DNA of 64,000 bases from Lichenostomus cassidix. Lineage: Eukaryota; Chordata; Aves; Passeriformes; Meliphagidae. A program made the position numbers and the translations under genes. The stretch spans positions 10,854,056 through 10,918,055 of the forward strand of contig CM039189.1 in the NCBI GenBank assembly GCA_008360975.2. Direction: 5' to 3'. Positions 41,651-56,110 of the stretch are shown one piece after another (the stretch's first letter is position 1; every line of letters starts with the position of its first letter). The notes under the pieces were generated by a model. That model did not search any database, was not told the origin of the DNA, and worked only from the letters and a program-made list of their open reading frames with translations.

Positions 41651-44600
41651 AAGCTGTCAATTCAGACTTGCTCCCCTGAGCCTGGATCCTGATCCACAAG
41701 GTAAATATTGCTATATATTGCTAACTGTCTTTTTGACTTTGGTCCCTTATGAGCTCTGCCATCCCTGCCTACCTTCTGCCTTTTTAAACTTTTATTCCCA
41801 TTCCTTCCTCCCTGCATCTGTCTGTGGATTCTCCCCATAGGAGAGAGCAAATGTTGCACAGCACAAATAAAATTGCATAAAATGAATGTTGCCTCAAACT
41901 GCAATATTTTGGGACCTAGTGAACATAAGCAATAGCTCACTCCAGGGATAATGCTACAGATTGTGAGAGGCCTATTCAGAAGGAAGTGCTGTTTAAGGTG
42001 ACACTATTAGGCTTAGAGTCCAAGGGAGTGTGAGTTACACAGCATTTGTTACGTATTTGCTCCAAGACTAGAAAAATTTATGTTTCTTTGAGAAACAACT
42101 TGGTATCAGAAGTAATCCCAATGGCCACTCCACTGGTTCAGAAATGGATACGTTTGCCAAAGTTCAGACTCCTAAATTTGAAAATGCATCCAGAGATAGA
42201 TCTTTTCCACTCTGTGCAGTTTATTGCTTCTTCATGGGGGTTGTCTCATTACCGTCCTGACATGTACTTTTATATAGCCCTTTAACAATATCACCTATTT
42301 ATGATAAAGGTGTTTTTAAAAAATCCATCTTGGTTGAAGGATATCTGTATTCATTATTATTTCTCATGTATCATGCTTTTGGGGAACAAAATTGGTATTT
42401 TTGTGCTCAGCAAAAAGGACAGAAGTAAAAAGTACAGTTATATACCAGAAACAATAACTCCTTTCAGCACAGCAGTTTTTCAACAGAAACTTGTGCAGTC
42501 TCTTACCTTCCTTTGTTTGGCTTTCTCTGTAGTGGTTTACAATTCACAGTGCAGGTTTCTTATTTCTGCCCCTGGCAAAAATGACTTACCCAGAACTTCA
42601 GGTTTACATTACTGGTAAAGGAGAGCAAAATCCTCTCTTCCTTTCTCTTTGTCTGTATTATCAGACTCATACAAACTTGGATGTGGGTTTTGGACTTGTT
42701 TCTTTTTTCAATTATCAGGATTCTGGTCATATAAATAATGCTGCTGAAGAAATAAGTAAATAAATGAAATAGTGGTCTGAAGGTTGGGTCTTAGAGAAAA
42801 TCTGGACATCGTTGTGCAGAATGGAGTGACCTTGTGCTATTTCATTTAATGTTTACAAGTGTAAAGTCAAAGATAGCACACACAAAAATATTGAGAATCT
42901 GATTCTCTCCAGTGCCAATAACTGAAGCACATCAGCATTTACACTCTGTATTTCTGAAGCATGCAGTTGTTATTTTGCCTTATAACCTTTTCTTCCCATT
43001 GTAGCTGAGCCCTTGCTGTGTAGCTGTGTGCATGTGGTTCTGTTTCCAGTGAGCTCTGTGTGAGTGCAGTATTTGCTTCCCGTAAAGGAAATGTTGTAAA
43101 CAGACTGATCTCTATCAGAGGGAGTCATTCAGTACTTTAACTGATTTGCAAATGTTCAGGCCGGCCTGGAGTTCTCTGGACAAGCTCAGCTGTAGTGAGG
43201 GATGCAGAAATCTGCTGTAGCAGGATCTCTACATGTGCGTTGCCACAAATGGAGGGTTTTGTTTGATGATACGCTGCAAGTCATGGTTGACAAGACCTCT
43301 GTGATGTAGAGGGGGCATCAGAGATTCCACACAATACACTCGTGTTTTATCAAGGGTTATTGCCTGTGGAACCCCATACCTGTTTTTACAGGTGATACAG
43401 TTACTTGGATAGCATGGAAACTAGCAAGAGCTTGGCGCCAAACAACACGTGAAATGCAAATTTATTCTGTGGGTTTTTCTGAGGCCAGTAAGCCCATTCA
43501 CTTGGCAATGGCTTTAAAACATTCATAAATGCTTTTCTATTGTCTACATTATCAAAGGTAGTAGCCACAAAATGGCATTCCTTTACCATAGGACATGTAG
43601 GCTGCCTCTGCAGTAGAGAAACATATGTTTGCCTTCCCTGGAGAATTCTACCAAGGAACTTTACAGCACAGCAGGCTCAGGCTCTGTAGTCAGAAACTTT
43701 CTGCAGAAGGTTCCTTCAGGGCTGCATTGCCCTTGAGTAATACGTGGCATCTGATTCATTTTCCACTGGCAGCTATAGACGAAGATGATGCTAACTATAT
43801 GGCAAAGACTTTGGAAAAGTGTCAGTGAAGAAACATGTGAAAATGCACACCCTCAGACTGCCTTTAAAAACAACATTTTTTTGCACAGATAGAAATTCTT
43901 ATTCTCTAAATACACATTCAACACCAAAGTCAGTGTAGACATATCATTATTCCAGACTGTGATATGTACATCAGGCAGCTTTTTTAAAAGTAACTCATAC
44001 AAAATATTATTTATTCAAGCAACCTTGAAAGCAGGGTCTAATTGCTTATCATTTGACAGAGCTTACAATAGAAAAGAATTTGACATCCTTACTCATGATG
44101 AGTGGTACTTTATGCCACAATTACTCCTATTCTTTCTACTGAAAAAAACAGGATGGCAAGTCTAGAGCTATCATAAACTAAGAAGAAATACAGCTTTTAC
44201 ACAAAGACAGCTTCATATCTACTGTTGTCTAGAAACAAGGGTTTGCTAGGAATGTTTCAGGTAACAGTTGAATAGATTTACAGGAAAGAAAGGTTGATTG
44301 CAATTCTTCTATTTAATTCAAGCAGGATTGCAGCATAAATCATAAAAGGTGATGGGGCAGTATCTGTATTTCAGTTACATTTTGCTGTAGCTTGATTTTG
44401 AAAATCGGAAGCACATGACACTGTACTAAAACAACTGTTAATGATTATTAAAGTCTTCTTGACTTCTAAAATGTTGGAAGCTGTTATTATTGCTGCTGAT
44501 GCAGTATGGATAACCTGATTTGTTCTCATTTTACTGATTTCTCTGTCTGGGAATTATGGTTTGTAAAATTGCAGATTGCTTTACTAGAACATGAGTTCCA

Positions 44601-44785
44601 TTCATATACACACATCTGCTCTGGTACCTTTTTGCTAAAGGACACCTGGATAGCTCCTTTTCCATGCAGTGCAGAGCACAGTGCTGAGCTGGAGGCTGCA
44701 GCACAGAGCATCATCATCTTTCTTTAGTGTCACCCAAGAAGGCTAAATTGTGAAGTGCTGTGTGCACATCAACCTACTAAAATTC

Positions 44786-45245
44786 ACAGAATCACAGAAA
44801 ATAGGATAAGAAAGGACTTCCGGAGTTAGCAAGTTTGTAATTGTGCCCCTGGCAAGATTGTTTATAACTATTTTTTCGTATAGAAAGCTGCTTAAAGTCT
44901 AACCCAAATCTAGCTACCACCCTGCTAATGTAGAACAAACGTGGAGAATCCTTTGCAGCATATTTTATGTATTTGGAGACATGATCACATCTCCTCCATT
45001 TTCCCTTCTCTTCTATGCACTAACCCAGTTCTTCCATTGCTGTTTAATTTTTCTAGGGCATGGATTATTCTTTTTGCTTTTTCCGGCCTTTAGCAGCAGA
45101 TCCAAATCTGTGCTGAAGTCAAATGCCCAGACAGAATTTACTATCAGTGCTGCTGAATAGAGTGAAAAGATAATTTCAAAACCCTTTATGTATGTCTCAG
45201 GATTATGTTTGCTTTTTTAGTTACTAAAACCTGTATTGATGATTT
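44786..45245 (-). mobile_element. old CR1-type LINE fragment, antisense
   Basis: The left edge, cacagaatcacagaa (44786-44800), is the reverse complement of the CR1 3' tail (ttctgtgattctgtg). It is followed by a diverged aggacttccggag block, then further antisense CR1 landmarks: a tatttggagacatgatcac block (44970-44988), ctcctccattttcccttctc (44991-45010), cccag near 45128, gtgctgctgaatagagtg (45148-45165) and attatgtttgctttttt (45202-45218). The last two match the region of CR1 that reads, in sense, through the antisense of a conserved part of the reverse transcriptase end. The divergence is high, so the insertion is old. Subfamily not assigned. Confidence 0.75.
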
Positions 45246-48200
45246 CGCTGCCGCTGAGCACACATTTGGGACTTGTAGCTCTGGAGATAACTGCCATTGT
45301 CACTGAAGGCTGCCCCACTTTAGAAAGTTAAAGCATCAATTAAATTAGCTAAATGTTTCTATTGCTGACATCTGGCCAGCAGAACGGATGTATCTTTGTT
45401 GGAATAGAAATCCATAGAAATCAAAGGTCATGCTCAGAATAAGATTATAGCATCATAATCTCATTACTTGAATTGGGAGGGGGATGCTGAGATTAAAAAG
45501 AGAGAGAAATGGAATGCAGTATACACCAAAACTGGTATTTGTTACAGTGCAAAGGCAAATAGAAGAAATTAGAGGAGACATGCCTGATTTGAACTTCAAA
45601 ACAGTGAAAATAGAATTTCATTTCTATTTTTATTTCAAAACACATCCGAGGAAAGGAATAATGTAGATGGAGACAAAAAGAGACTTCTAAGTGCTTTTCT
45701 TTTCAAAATTTTTCCAAGTGAGAGATGGATGGCAGGGGATTTTGTGCTCCAAACAGCACTTATAAGTGCTTTTGCTCTTTTAATACCATCCTTCGACTGA
45801 GAAGGGGAGAGGAAGAAGCAGACAAGGTGCTCTGACAAACCACTTCTAAGTGATTTCTCTCCCAAAAGTATTCAAAAGACTGATAGAAGATTTTTTTTTC
45901 TGTTGGATATTTATTTTGTTCTGTGACTTGGCAGAAATGAAGTGGGAGGATGAAGGGAGAGAGCTCGTGGTTGTGGAGTAGTATTAAATACCTGACTGTA
46001 GCTTTAGCTGAAGGGTGGTTGGAAGGATTTGGCATGGCATGCTACAGAATGTTATTGTTATGTCTTATGTGTTTCTCATTGTGGGTCTCTTGTTCCAAAA
46101 TATGTTGCTAAGCCTAGTCAGGGAGCAAATCCCAAGTCAATTGTCTCATGCATAAAGAAAGACAGTTTGGAAGGGAGGAGTCATTAGAGGGAAAGCAGTT
46201 TTCATTTTAGTTATGAAACCTAATTTCTTTTCACTGTCTTTCCTCCTTTGCATCTCTAAAATATTGATAGAGGTTATAATTTCTGACAGTGATGTTGATT
46301 GTGGCATGGAAGTAGGATCCAACAGCTGAAACCAATGGTGTAATATCATGATGGGGCTATCACATAGAGACAGGATTGGAAGGTGCAGCTGAAAGAACAT
46401 TTAATTGGTATAAATGAGAATCTTGAGTCTGAACAGGCCTGAAATTACAGAAAGTTCAGATCTGCATGCAAGTTTCACAGCTCTCATCCAAGTTCTGAAT
46501 TTTAGCAATGATCTTTCAAGTGGGAGGACTGAGCAGCACTCTGTGATCATAGGGATACGGATGAGAAGGAAACCCTTCCTCAGCAATATAGCAGAGTACC
46601 AAGCAAGCACATGGATTTTAATCCTGCCAGAAGATGGTTTTGTCTCCTGTTGCTTCATGGCAGATCCTGCCTTTCCTATTTTGGAGTGCTTTCTATCTCT
46701 GGTATTAGTGATGACTCCCATCAGACACCTGTGGTCTCGCTGCTGATGGCTGATTGATCATACATGCAAGGCAGAGAAACAGCCTTACAAACCTTTGATC
46801 AGTGTCCTTAAGTAGAGTATGTTTTATGCATTAAATTTAACTCAAGGATTTTAGAACCATGGACTGCTTTCTCTTTAACAAAAGTTTCAGAGTATTTGAA
46901 AACTGAGGAAATTTTTTGTGCATGTCTATACTTTAAGAGTTTTGGGTTTTTTTAATAAACCTTTTTTCAGAAACAGTTGTTCTGGCTTTTTCTTGAAGTT
47001 TTTCCAGCTGCTGATAGTGTTCAAAATAGCTCTGTGCTGTGTGGGATCAAAACAGTTTTGGCATTAAAATAAAGCACAGCGTTAACTGTTTTGTTTCAAC
47101 AACAAAATGGGAAATAAATGAATAATTCTGGGAAAATAATTATATTGTTGGATAGGCAGAACCCTGGAATTAATTTGTGAGGTGTATTGGTTATCTCCAC
47201 AGTTAATTACATTTTGATTTGAAATGTGTGGATGTGGAAGTAAACAGCAATGTATTTAACAGTCACTGTATCTGGGTCACCCAAATAGCATTTAATCCCC
47301 CCACATCAAATGGTTTGTGGGTAGAAGGGTGTCCTGGGAATATCAAGGCAAGACAACAGCCATGCTCTTCACATTTAACCTGTTAATCAACAGGTAAGAA
47401 GAAGAAATGTCTTGTATCTGTTCGGCTATCCATGAGCAGCAGCCACATGCTTTGCCCTTTCCCAATGTACTCTGAAGAAGAATGAAGCTGTGTTCCTTGT
47501 TTTGCCCATCAGATAGCATTATCTCTGTGGAATGCCAATTCATATCTCCTTGTGCCGTGTGTGGTTCTCACATATGGGATTTTAATAACCTTCGTGCTGT
47601 GCTATGAATTCATAAACAGGGCTTATAGAGGAAAAGCACCACAGGACTTTATATTTTAATTATTGCTCTTTTGAAAAACAGGGTCTGCAGGATTTTTGCA
47701 AGGGTCTTGTGACAGAGTCAGCAATTGTTTTGCTACTGCAGTGTTGTTATTCCAAGAGGAAGGGATAAATACAGTATTTACTTATTATACACTTTTTCAG
47801 AATAGATTTTCAGTAGCCTACATTTCGTAGCCACTCTAATTCTGCTGTTTTATAGTTGGAATTTTGAAGGTCTGATTGTATGGGAGTTTTCCCCGTTTTT
47901 CTGAAATGTAATGTGCATTTGATTTCTTAGAACGTGCCTCTCCTTCTAGTACCTCCCCTCTGCCTCAGCCTGTGAAGCCACAGTTTGCTGCTCAGTGGGC
48001 ACTAGCACATAGCAGCAGTCTTGATTGCTGTTCTGAAAAAGACCTAATCATTCTGGATCAGTGGGATTTTTTTCTTTCTTTTTACCCCTCTTCTCCCTGG
48101 AGTCCATTAGAGCCACCACTTCTGCTTCTCAGCCATGTTCCAGTACTGGTGAAGAAGCACCACTGTAATTAGTAGAACTAGAAAGAGTAACAAAAATTCC

Positions 48201-48837
48201 AGGTCTTCAGCTATGGTGTGGTATTTATCACCTTGTATTGACTACTAACAGCCTTAGAAGAAAGACCTACGAGGAGGACTCAACTAAACTTCACTTTCTC
48301 TACAAATATCCTACAAAGTAATGAGCCTAAACTGTTGGATACAACCAGTTTAGCAGCCCTGGAGCTGGTTGACACATGCCAGGAGGAAAATTACACCTTA
48401 TTGCCTGCCCATACCCTGTTACCATAACCAGCTGGAATGAACCTGTGTTTATGATCTCAGGTCATTCAGGATTCCAGTCTTGTAACTGTGCCTAATAATA
48501 TCTTACCTGGAATAAGATTTATTATGTGTAAGTTCTATGTGGGATTCTCATGACATGCAGATCAAATCTTTAGCCCATTTCCATTTTAGAAATGTTTCTT
48601 TCTCCTGCTGTATTTTGTATGATTATGTATGTGACAGACAGTAAAAAGAACCAAAAACAGACAAGAAAAAAGGAAAATAATTTTTTGCTAATTATTCAAT
48701 TTTCAGTATTTTGTTGTTTTGTGTTCTTTTATTTCTTTGGGGTTCCCCACCACATTGAATAGTCCTCGCTATTAAAAAAGTGTGCTGTCTTTTTCATTAA
48801 AATTCATTGAGCTTCCCCTTGGTTCTTCAAAGTGATA

Positions 48838-49080
48838 GAACTATAGAATTACTGAAAAAAGTACATTGGAAATAACCTCTGGAGACCATCTTGTCCAATA
48901 TCGCCTATAAATAGGACTAACATCAAGGTTAGGTCAGGTCTGTGCCTCTTCAAGCTTTGAAAATCAGTAGGAACAGATACTCAAATCCTTTGGGCACCTG
49001 TTCCAAAGCTTAATTGCCCTCTGTCACAGAAGTGCATTCCTTGAAAAAAAGGATTCTTTTTTAATGGGATATATATAGTC
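48838..49080 (-). mobile_element. CR1-type LINE fragment, antisense
   Basis: The left edge tagaactatagaatta is a decayed reverse complement of the CR1 tail. It is followed by aataacctctggagaccatc (48870-48889), corresponding to the acctctggagatcatc block of antisense CR1, then aggttaggtcaggtc (48927-48941), ttgaaaatcagtagga (48957-48972), and gggcacctgttccaaagctt (48992-49011), matching gggcaacctgttccagtgct at 41441. The two antisense copies therefore share the same order of landmarks. The right end fades near 49080. Confidence 0.7.
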
Positions 49081-52000
49081 CATCAGCACTTTTTCCTCAG
49101 CTCATCTGCCTTGGTCTTTTTTAGCTGTGAGAACACTGTGAGTGTCTGACACCAGGTATGATAGGGTAGCTGAACACAGACACACACAAACCTCTTCATA
49201 CTGCATCCATAATTCTTCAGTGGTATGACTCAGAGAGAGGGAATGCCAACATTTGCACATTAGCTTTGTAAATATTTTCTCAGAATTAAATTAATATGTA
49301 ATCTAAACCTTCCATCTCTTGCTCCTTTTAGCGTTGTTAATACATATGTACATGTATGCGCTTTTTAAAAAGTCACTAAGCAGACAAGAGAACATAGAAA
49401 TAACATGAGTATGGAAAAGTTTTGCATTGCACACTGGCTATAGAAATGAAGAAATGTTATTTCTATGCTTTTCCTTAGCATAAGCTGGAACCTGGACACC
49501 CAGACATTTCCTTTGGATTATTGTTTTATAATTATTTGACTTCTGTGTTTTGTTTTGTTCTTTTTTTACTCAGTTGCATTCTGTAATCCCTCAGACGTGC
49601 TTTGTGGCAGTGAGGTAGCACTTACCCTCTGCAGTTCCCAGTGTGCAGTTGTGAGCTGTTGATAGCTAGAGCCTATAGCATGGAGCAGCATTGCTCCAGG
49701 AGGAGGAAAGGAGAGTTACAGCTTGTTTGCTTACAAGGCAGCTATCAGTATTCCATTATCTCTCCCCTTCTAGGCCCTGAGTTGAGATGCATTTTGCAAT
49801 ATTCATAGTGCCAGCAAGCCACAGCAGTCAGATGCTATCAGAGGGCCCTGATTTTCTCTTTCATATTGCTGTCCCCAAGAACCTGTATTGTCAGAACCAT
49901 GGTAGTCACTGCTGTATCAGTGTGAGTTGCAGAGCCACTGATGAGCTTAGGTGTTGACCTTTAAGATTGCTTTTCAAGTTTCAAAGATCCTGCTGTCATT
50001 ACAGTCCTTGGAAACATTAGGAATCACAAGGTACATTAAAGTCAACCGTCTAAAAAAAAACCAAAACAAAAAACGCTACACAAACTCTGTGCACTCACAA
50101 ACAGAGTGGAAATGCAGAATCTGATGCCAGCATGGAAACTAACATGGCCTTCCTTGGTTTGCATCCCAGAGAGAGACGTGGGGCAGGAAATAATTTTAGT
50201 AGTAACCAGGGAAGTCTATCCAGCCCAGAGCATCAGGATGTGTGCTTACATGTAAAGAAGGAACACCATATTCTGCCTTTGTGAGTAGATAACTTACATC
50301 AAGAAGATACCCTGCATCCTTTTCATGGGTTGAAGCAGAATCACAGCTGAAAGGGCTCTGCTGCTGCCCAGGCAAAGGAACAAGCAGCACCATGAACTTG
50401 GAATCTTGTCCATCTGTGAACTGCAAATCCCAATTTCTCTTCCCAAAATTCCTACGTTAGGTGAAGTCTCCGTGAAGCCTTCAGTCGTGTCAGTGAGAGT
50501 TTTGCTTTTAACTGTAATGTAGGCAATGAATGTGCCATAAATATACCCAGGAAGTCAGTGATAGGTAAGTTACAGTGGTATTTTTCTTTTGAAGATGTAT
50601 GAAGGACATAAAATTAATTTCTCTCTTAAAAATTTAAATTATAGGTAGAAGAGGTATATGATTATAAATACCTATTTTGGAGGCAGTGTTGTTTATGTCT
50701 TGCAACTATGTCACTGTCAGGCCAGACTATATAGTGGAGAAAAGATTGATAGGGTTTATTATTTTCATCTTTTAATAAGATTTTGTTTTGCAATTGCTTC
50801 TAGCATGTTTCACCTCATAATTTACTGCCTCATTTGTGTCTGTGTGTGTTATTCAGCACCTCAGGCCTTGGTCTCATTCTGAGTTCTGTGCTGGCGATGC
50901 TCTGACCTGCACAAGGCCCTCTTGACTTCCAATCCAGTTTAAATTTTTGTCCTAGTGCCCATTGCCACAGTGCTTGAAATTTCAGGTGTCTGACAAAATG
51001 ATGATTTAACCTTGTATCTTTCTGCAACTGAAATGATTTAATGATCTTAAAAGAAAAGATATTTAGAACATTAAATTTTTGGGCTAGCACTTTCTAAGTG
51101 AAATTTTAACTGGAAATTACATTTTTAGAGAAAATTTTAAACATTTTTACAGATGGCAATCATAGAGTGGTACTGCAAATATTCCCAATGTACCAGTGAA
51201 GGGAAGGTAAATGAACATGGCCAGAAGCAACTATGTATTCTCTTTTAGATAAGGCATCCTGCAATTAAAAACACTGGACTTAAAAAGCTTCTTAAGGCTT
51301 ATTTTGTCAAATGAAAAATGCCACTGGTTTTAATGCTATTGTAATAAACCTTATTCTTATTCCTGGCATGGATTTTTTTTTTAATTTCAGAAAAATGGAT
51401 AATTAGCATTTTAGCTTATCACTTTTCTTCCATGCATACAAATAATTTGACAGATAGACCACCAAGAGAGACAAAATTAAATAATAGGTCTAGACAGCAT
51501 GTAACCAAAATAAATTAGAGGTTAGGCTTCCAGCCTGTTAGGTGGATTTTCCTGGAAAAGTGGGAGTTCAATACAAGGTAGTTTTTCTGACAGTTTCTGC
51601 TGCTTATCTTGGTATTGTTTCCCCATATCAAATCCCAAATAAATTGACGTGAAATAAGATGTGAACTTCATATTAGAAGTCCCCTAGTTTATTTGTGAGT
51701 CTAATTTTTTCAAATTTATTTAGATTAGAGGCCTAACAGGCAGTACTGCATCTGTGATTCAGCCAACTAAGTTCCTAGATAATGGTCCATGATTTATGGT
51801 GAGCGTTGATAATAGGAGGTTATTAGAGAAAGCAAACTTGGAACAAATCTGCTGTAAACATTATATACTTTACCATCATCTGTGGGTATTTATAATAAAA
51901 ACAAATTAAAGTCAGTGGTTAGAGTAACCCATGTTTTCCATATGTGACAGAGAATTCCTTGGACCTTGTCTTCTAGTAGGCATCTTCGTAGTAGGAATTC

Positions 52001-55000
52001 TCATTAATTTTTTTGCAGAGATACTTATAATTACTTTCAAAGGAAAAACAGTTTTTGTGGAGAGAGTTCTTTTGGCCTTGGTTGCTTTCAAGGATGTCAT
52101 TCTAGAATCCACTCTGTAAGGAAGGATTATGTGTTGCATGTTACCTCTGCTCCGCTGCCACACACGTTATTGGGTGTGAAAAATTGTTTTTGTCCTTTCG
52201 TACTGAGATTCATTCGCTATTCAGCCCATGTGCTAACAGGACGTTCCTCCCTTTCATGTCTCCTTGAGTTGTGACATTTTACCTCCTTCTGGTTTGTATT
52301 GTTTGCTGAGCAAATATGTCTGCATAGAGAAGAAACAATTGTTATCTTCCTTATTACTAAATGTAAAAAGCAGAAAAGAAATGTGATACAGACAGAGAAT
52401 TGCCGAAGATAAATTAGAGCTAAATATTACGATACCAATAACCTGCTGAATCAAGTGACGTGTTTTGCTGGTAGCAAATGTACTGTTGCAAATCCAGCTC
52501 TGCAGCAGAGTGACAAAAGGGGTGCCATTGTTAGGATCAGCTGGTTGTGTTGTGCTCTGAGTTGTTTATCCCGTTTGTTGCACAGTGTCTGGTATACACT
52601 GTGTTTTTCCAGTAACTTCTGTGCACAAAATTCAAGAGTCATCACGTAGTACTGAGGGCAAGTGAGCAATGTGGTGGATGTTAAGATAAATGACTTACTG
52701 GATTCAGCATTCAGCGAGCAGTATTTGGTTGGAAGAATTCCCGGCGTTTGAACTATTACAAAGTCATGATATTTTAAAGCCTGCGTATTTGTAAATGGGT
52801 GATAGATGAAGTGTCACAAACATTCTGGTTATTTATGATCATCAGCTAAACCTCTGGGATGAAGTTAGGAATACTCTAGAACTAACGTAGTTTGTTTGGT
52901 TTTCCATTTTGTACAATTGTGAAGTTAATTTTTTCATAGGCTGTTTTTCAGAGTGAATGCTATTTCATTGCCTACCGTGTGAACTTGCTGTGTAGGGTGT
53001 GCATGATGGAGTTTGCCTCCCTTCCATAACAATTCAATCCTCAACAGTTTTTGGCAGGAGCATTTCCACATATGTTCTTGGGTATACTTGTATTTTTATG
53101 CTGATTTTTTTTTATATATGCCAAAGAGTATTCTGCTTTTCCTCCAGTTCAGAGTTGTTAATTACGTAGATCTGAAAGTGCAGACATCTGCATGCCTGGG
53201 GATGTCAGGATTTCTGGTTACACACAAACTACAGAACTATATGCTGGAGTGAATGTATCCATTTCCATCTGTTTTCTGCTTGGACAGCTGCAGTGTAAAG
53301 GACAAAAGCTTTTCTCTCTGCTAAACCTGAGTTGTTTGATTGATATATCTGATGAAGTTTTCTTCACAACAGTTAGTTTATAGCTTAACAAATATCTTTA
53401 GGAGTTTTGGTTCTTCACCTTTGCTAGATTGCATTCCCAAACATCATGGTTTATCTTTCTGGCTATATATCAATATTTGCTTTTTCTCAAATTCTTTTCC
53501 CCTTAGATATTTCTCTTTTAAACACTAAACTGCAATCTACCCTTTCATAAGTTAACTGAATTTTTTTCTGTTCTCTCTTCTATTTTGTGTCTTCTTTCCA
53601 TTTATTTCCTCCCCCTTTTGTGACAAATCCATTCACATTAGTGTCCCTTCTGCCATCCTGCCTAAGGATAGGACAGTTTGCCAGACACCTGAGACACAAA
53701 CAGAAAGAAAATGTGTCTTCTATGGACTGACAGAGAGTGCACACGCAGGACAGGTCTTCACATCCTTCAGGAAATGCCTTAGGGCAAAACTTTCTTCACC
53801 TGCCACTCTCTCAGTGCCCAAAGTCCTTGAGGGCTGTTGACCATCAGTCCTCCAGTCTCTGCCTCGCCTGGCTCTTTCTGTTGTACTTGAAGCAGTGAAT
53901 CTGGCAGCCTCCTTCCTTCATTAGACCTCCATGCAGAGACAGAGCCATTTCTGCTGTTCTTATTTACTCCATGCCACCTATTTGTAAGTCTTTTTTACCA
54001 ACAGAGCTAGCAAGAATCTTACAATAGTTCGTTATTCCAGAAGAAAATACGAGTGTAGGCTTATTTAAAAGGTGTCAGTTTCCATAAATTTTCAGCTGGA
54101 AATCAGGAAAGATGAAAAAAATGAAAGAGACTGTTTTGTTAATGTGAACTACTGTTCTTTCACCTTTTCATAATAAAAAAAAATGTTCAATTGGGGGTGC
54201 ATTTTAACTCAATTTTAGAAAACCATTTGAATACAATTTTTGAAAAATAGAAAGTAAAAACATTTGGACCAATCTGGACCTGGCTTTTATTCAATTTTAC
54301 TAAATTTTGCTTTATGAGATTATCATGAGGGGTATTATGTTTGACTTTTCAATTTTTGCCTTATAATAAAATAGTGGAAAATAACTAAAATACATAAAAG
54401 GACCTGATTTTATTTATAGGTCATATACTTGACTCTTTCTACTCAGAGTTTTCTCACATATATTTGAGGCATTTGGTTTTCAGCCCTTGGTATTATGAGA
54501 TGTACTTGATTCTTGCTTTGTTTCAAAGCTGCCTGTATTGTTCCCTATAGCAGCAGCTAAGTCAACAACATTCTGCTGAGCATTTGCTCTGCTGTATCTT
54601 GAAAGAGGTAGGAGCTGGCATGGAGCTGTCTGGAGCTGTCTCAAAAGTGAGAAAGATGACACTGCATCACTTTGCACTGTGGTTCGTGTTTGGAAGGTTT
54701 GAGTCTGTGGTTTGTGGTTGGGTTTGTGGGGTTTTTTTCCCCTTTCCATGAGAAAGAAAACTAAAATGTTTCAAGAATGCACTTGCTGGTTGAAAGTTTT
54801 GGTGGGGTGGGTACTTTGGCACACAAGTTTCAACCTCTGCCCAAAGTCCAAGCTTCCATTGTTTTTCTGTCTTGTTCCCACTGACATCAGTGATCCACAA
54901 GATACTTGTTCAAGCAAAGGGCAGGCACAGCCCCTTTAAGGAGCTGCAACAAGAGCTGCAAATCAAACAGTTGTGGAACAACTGGGTCAGCGTATGTAGA

Positions 55001-55917
55001 AAGACTTCCATCAATGATTATTTATTCAGTCTCTTGCTGTAAGATTAGTCCCATTATGTGCCTCCTATGCATTCCTTTCCAATTCATTCAATTTGAATAA
55101 AAACTTTCTGCTAGAATGCATGTTCATATCAGTGACATTGATCTAAATAAAATATCCCAGGCACTTGAGTTTCAGGAACGGTCTTATGAAGAAGCAGATC
55201 GTATTCTATTTATTTGGAAATGGGATGCATGTTGACGTTGGGCTTATTTCAAAATAACATCAAAACGTTAAAATCTTTATGAAATCTTAACATTTAATTT
55301 TATGAAGGCGAAGATGTTTGCTGGGATGTGATGCTGAGGGCTAGGACCAAAATGAACTGCTGCAGATGAAAAAAACCACAATACTGCTATAGGGCAGAAG
55401 AGGGAACAACCACAAAGTCAGGATAATCAGACCTGTCTTTTTATAATTTTTATTTTTAATGCTTGGTGTTAGTAATATAATGTAATTTATATACATTGCT
55501 TTGCTAAATTGGTAGCTCTTGCTGGGGGAACACACAAGTACTGTCCTTCTTTTCTTTAAATGTGCTGAATTTTTTCCTAGAGAAGCCTGGCAAGTCTTTT
55601 CTCCCAGTCAGAGGTCTGAAGAAAGAGAGTAAGTGTAGATAAAGCCAGCTTGTTTAATCACGGAAACACAGGAAAAATTAAAATACATTTTTTGCTTGTA
55701 AAGTAGAGAAAAGCAATAAAAACAATGCCAGACGGTTAATGCCTCTCTTGTACCTTTCATTTCAAAGACCTCAAAAGAACATCAAGAAGAATAAAGGCAA
55801 AATCTATTCCCTATTGGCATCATTATAAATGTTGTATCCTCTAAAACTCTAAAGACATCCAAGTAGAGTAGAAGAATAAATGGCATTGAAATAAAGAAAG
55901 TCTCTCTGGAGCTTTGT

Positions 55918-56110
55918 TCAATCGGCTTTGTTAGAATTCACTCAAATAGGATGATTATAAGAAAAGATCTCATTTGTTTCAACATTAAAGGAGCAAATTA
56001 ATATGTGGCAAGCCGCTAATAATTGCCTCATTATGTAGTGAATGGGCACTGCGTCCAATTTACAAAATTACAATCATATTGTTAAAGTAACAATTGAGAA
56101 AGTTTAGTCT
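55918..56110. promoter_or_regulatory. candidate conserved non-coding element
   Basis: Non-repetitive AT-rich block 3.7 kb before the motif L exon. It has several TAAT/ATTA cores (aattaatat near 55997, ctaataattgcctcatta near 56017, gttaaagtaacaattga near 56080) and isolated CpG sites at caatcggc, aagccgct and tgcgtcc. This texture is typical of developmental enhancers, but the call is an inference with no alignment behind it. Confidence 0.22.

Noticed and set aside
46401..46746. Overlapping open frames of 106 and 110 codons on opposite strands.
   Set aside because: Neither resembles a known protein. Overlapping antisense frames of this length arise from stop-poor sequence, and no transposon signature was found.
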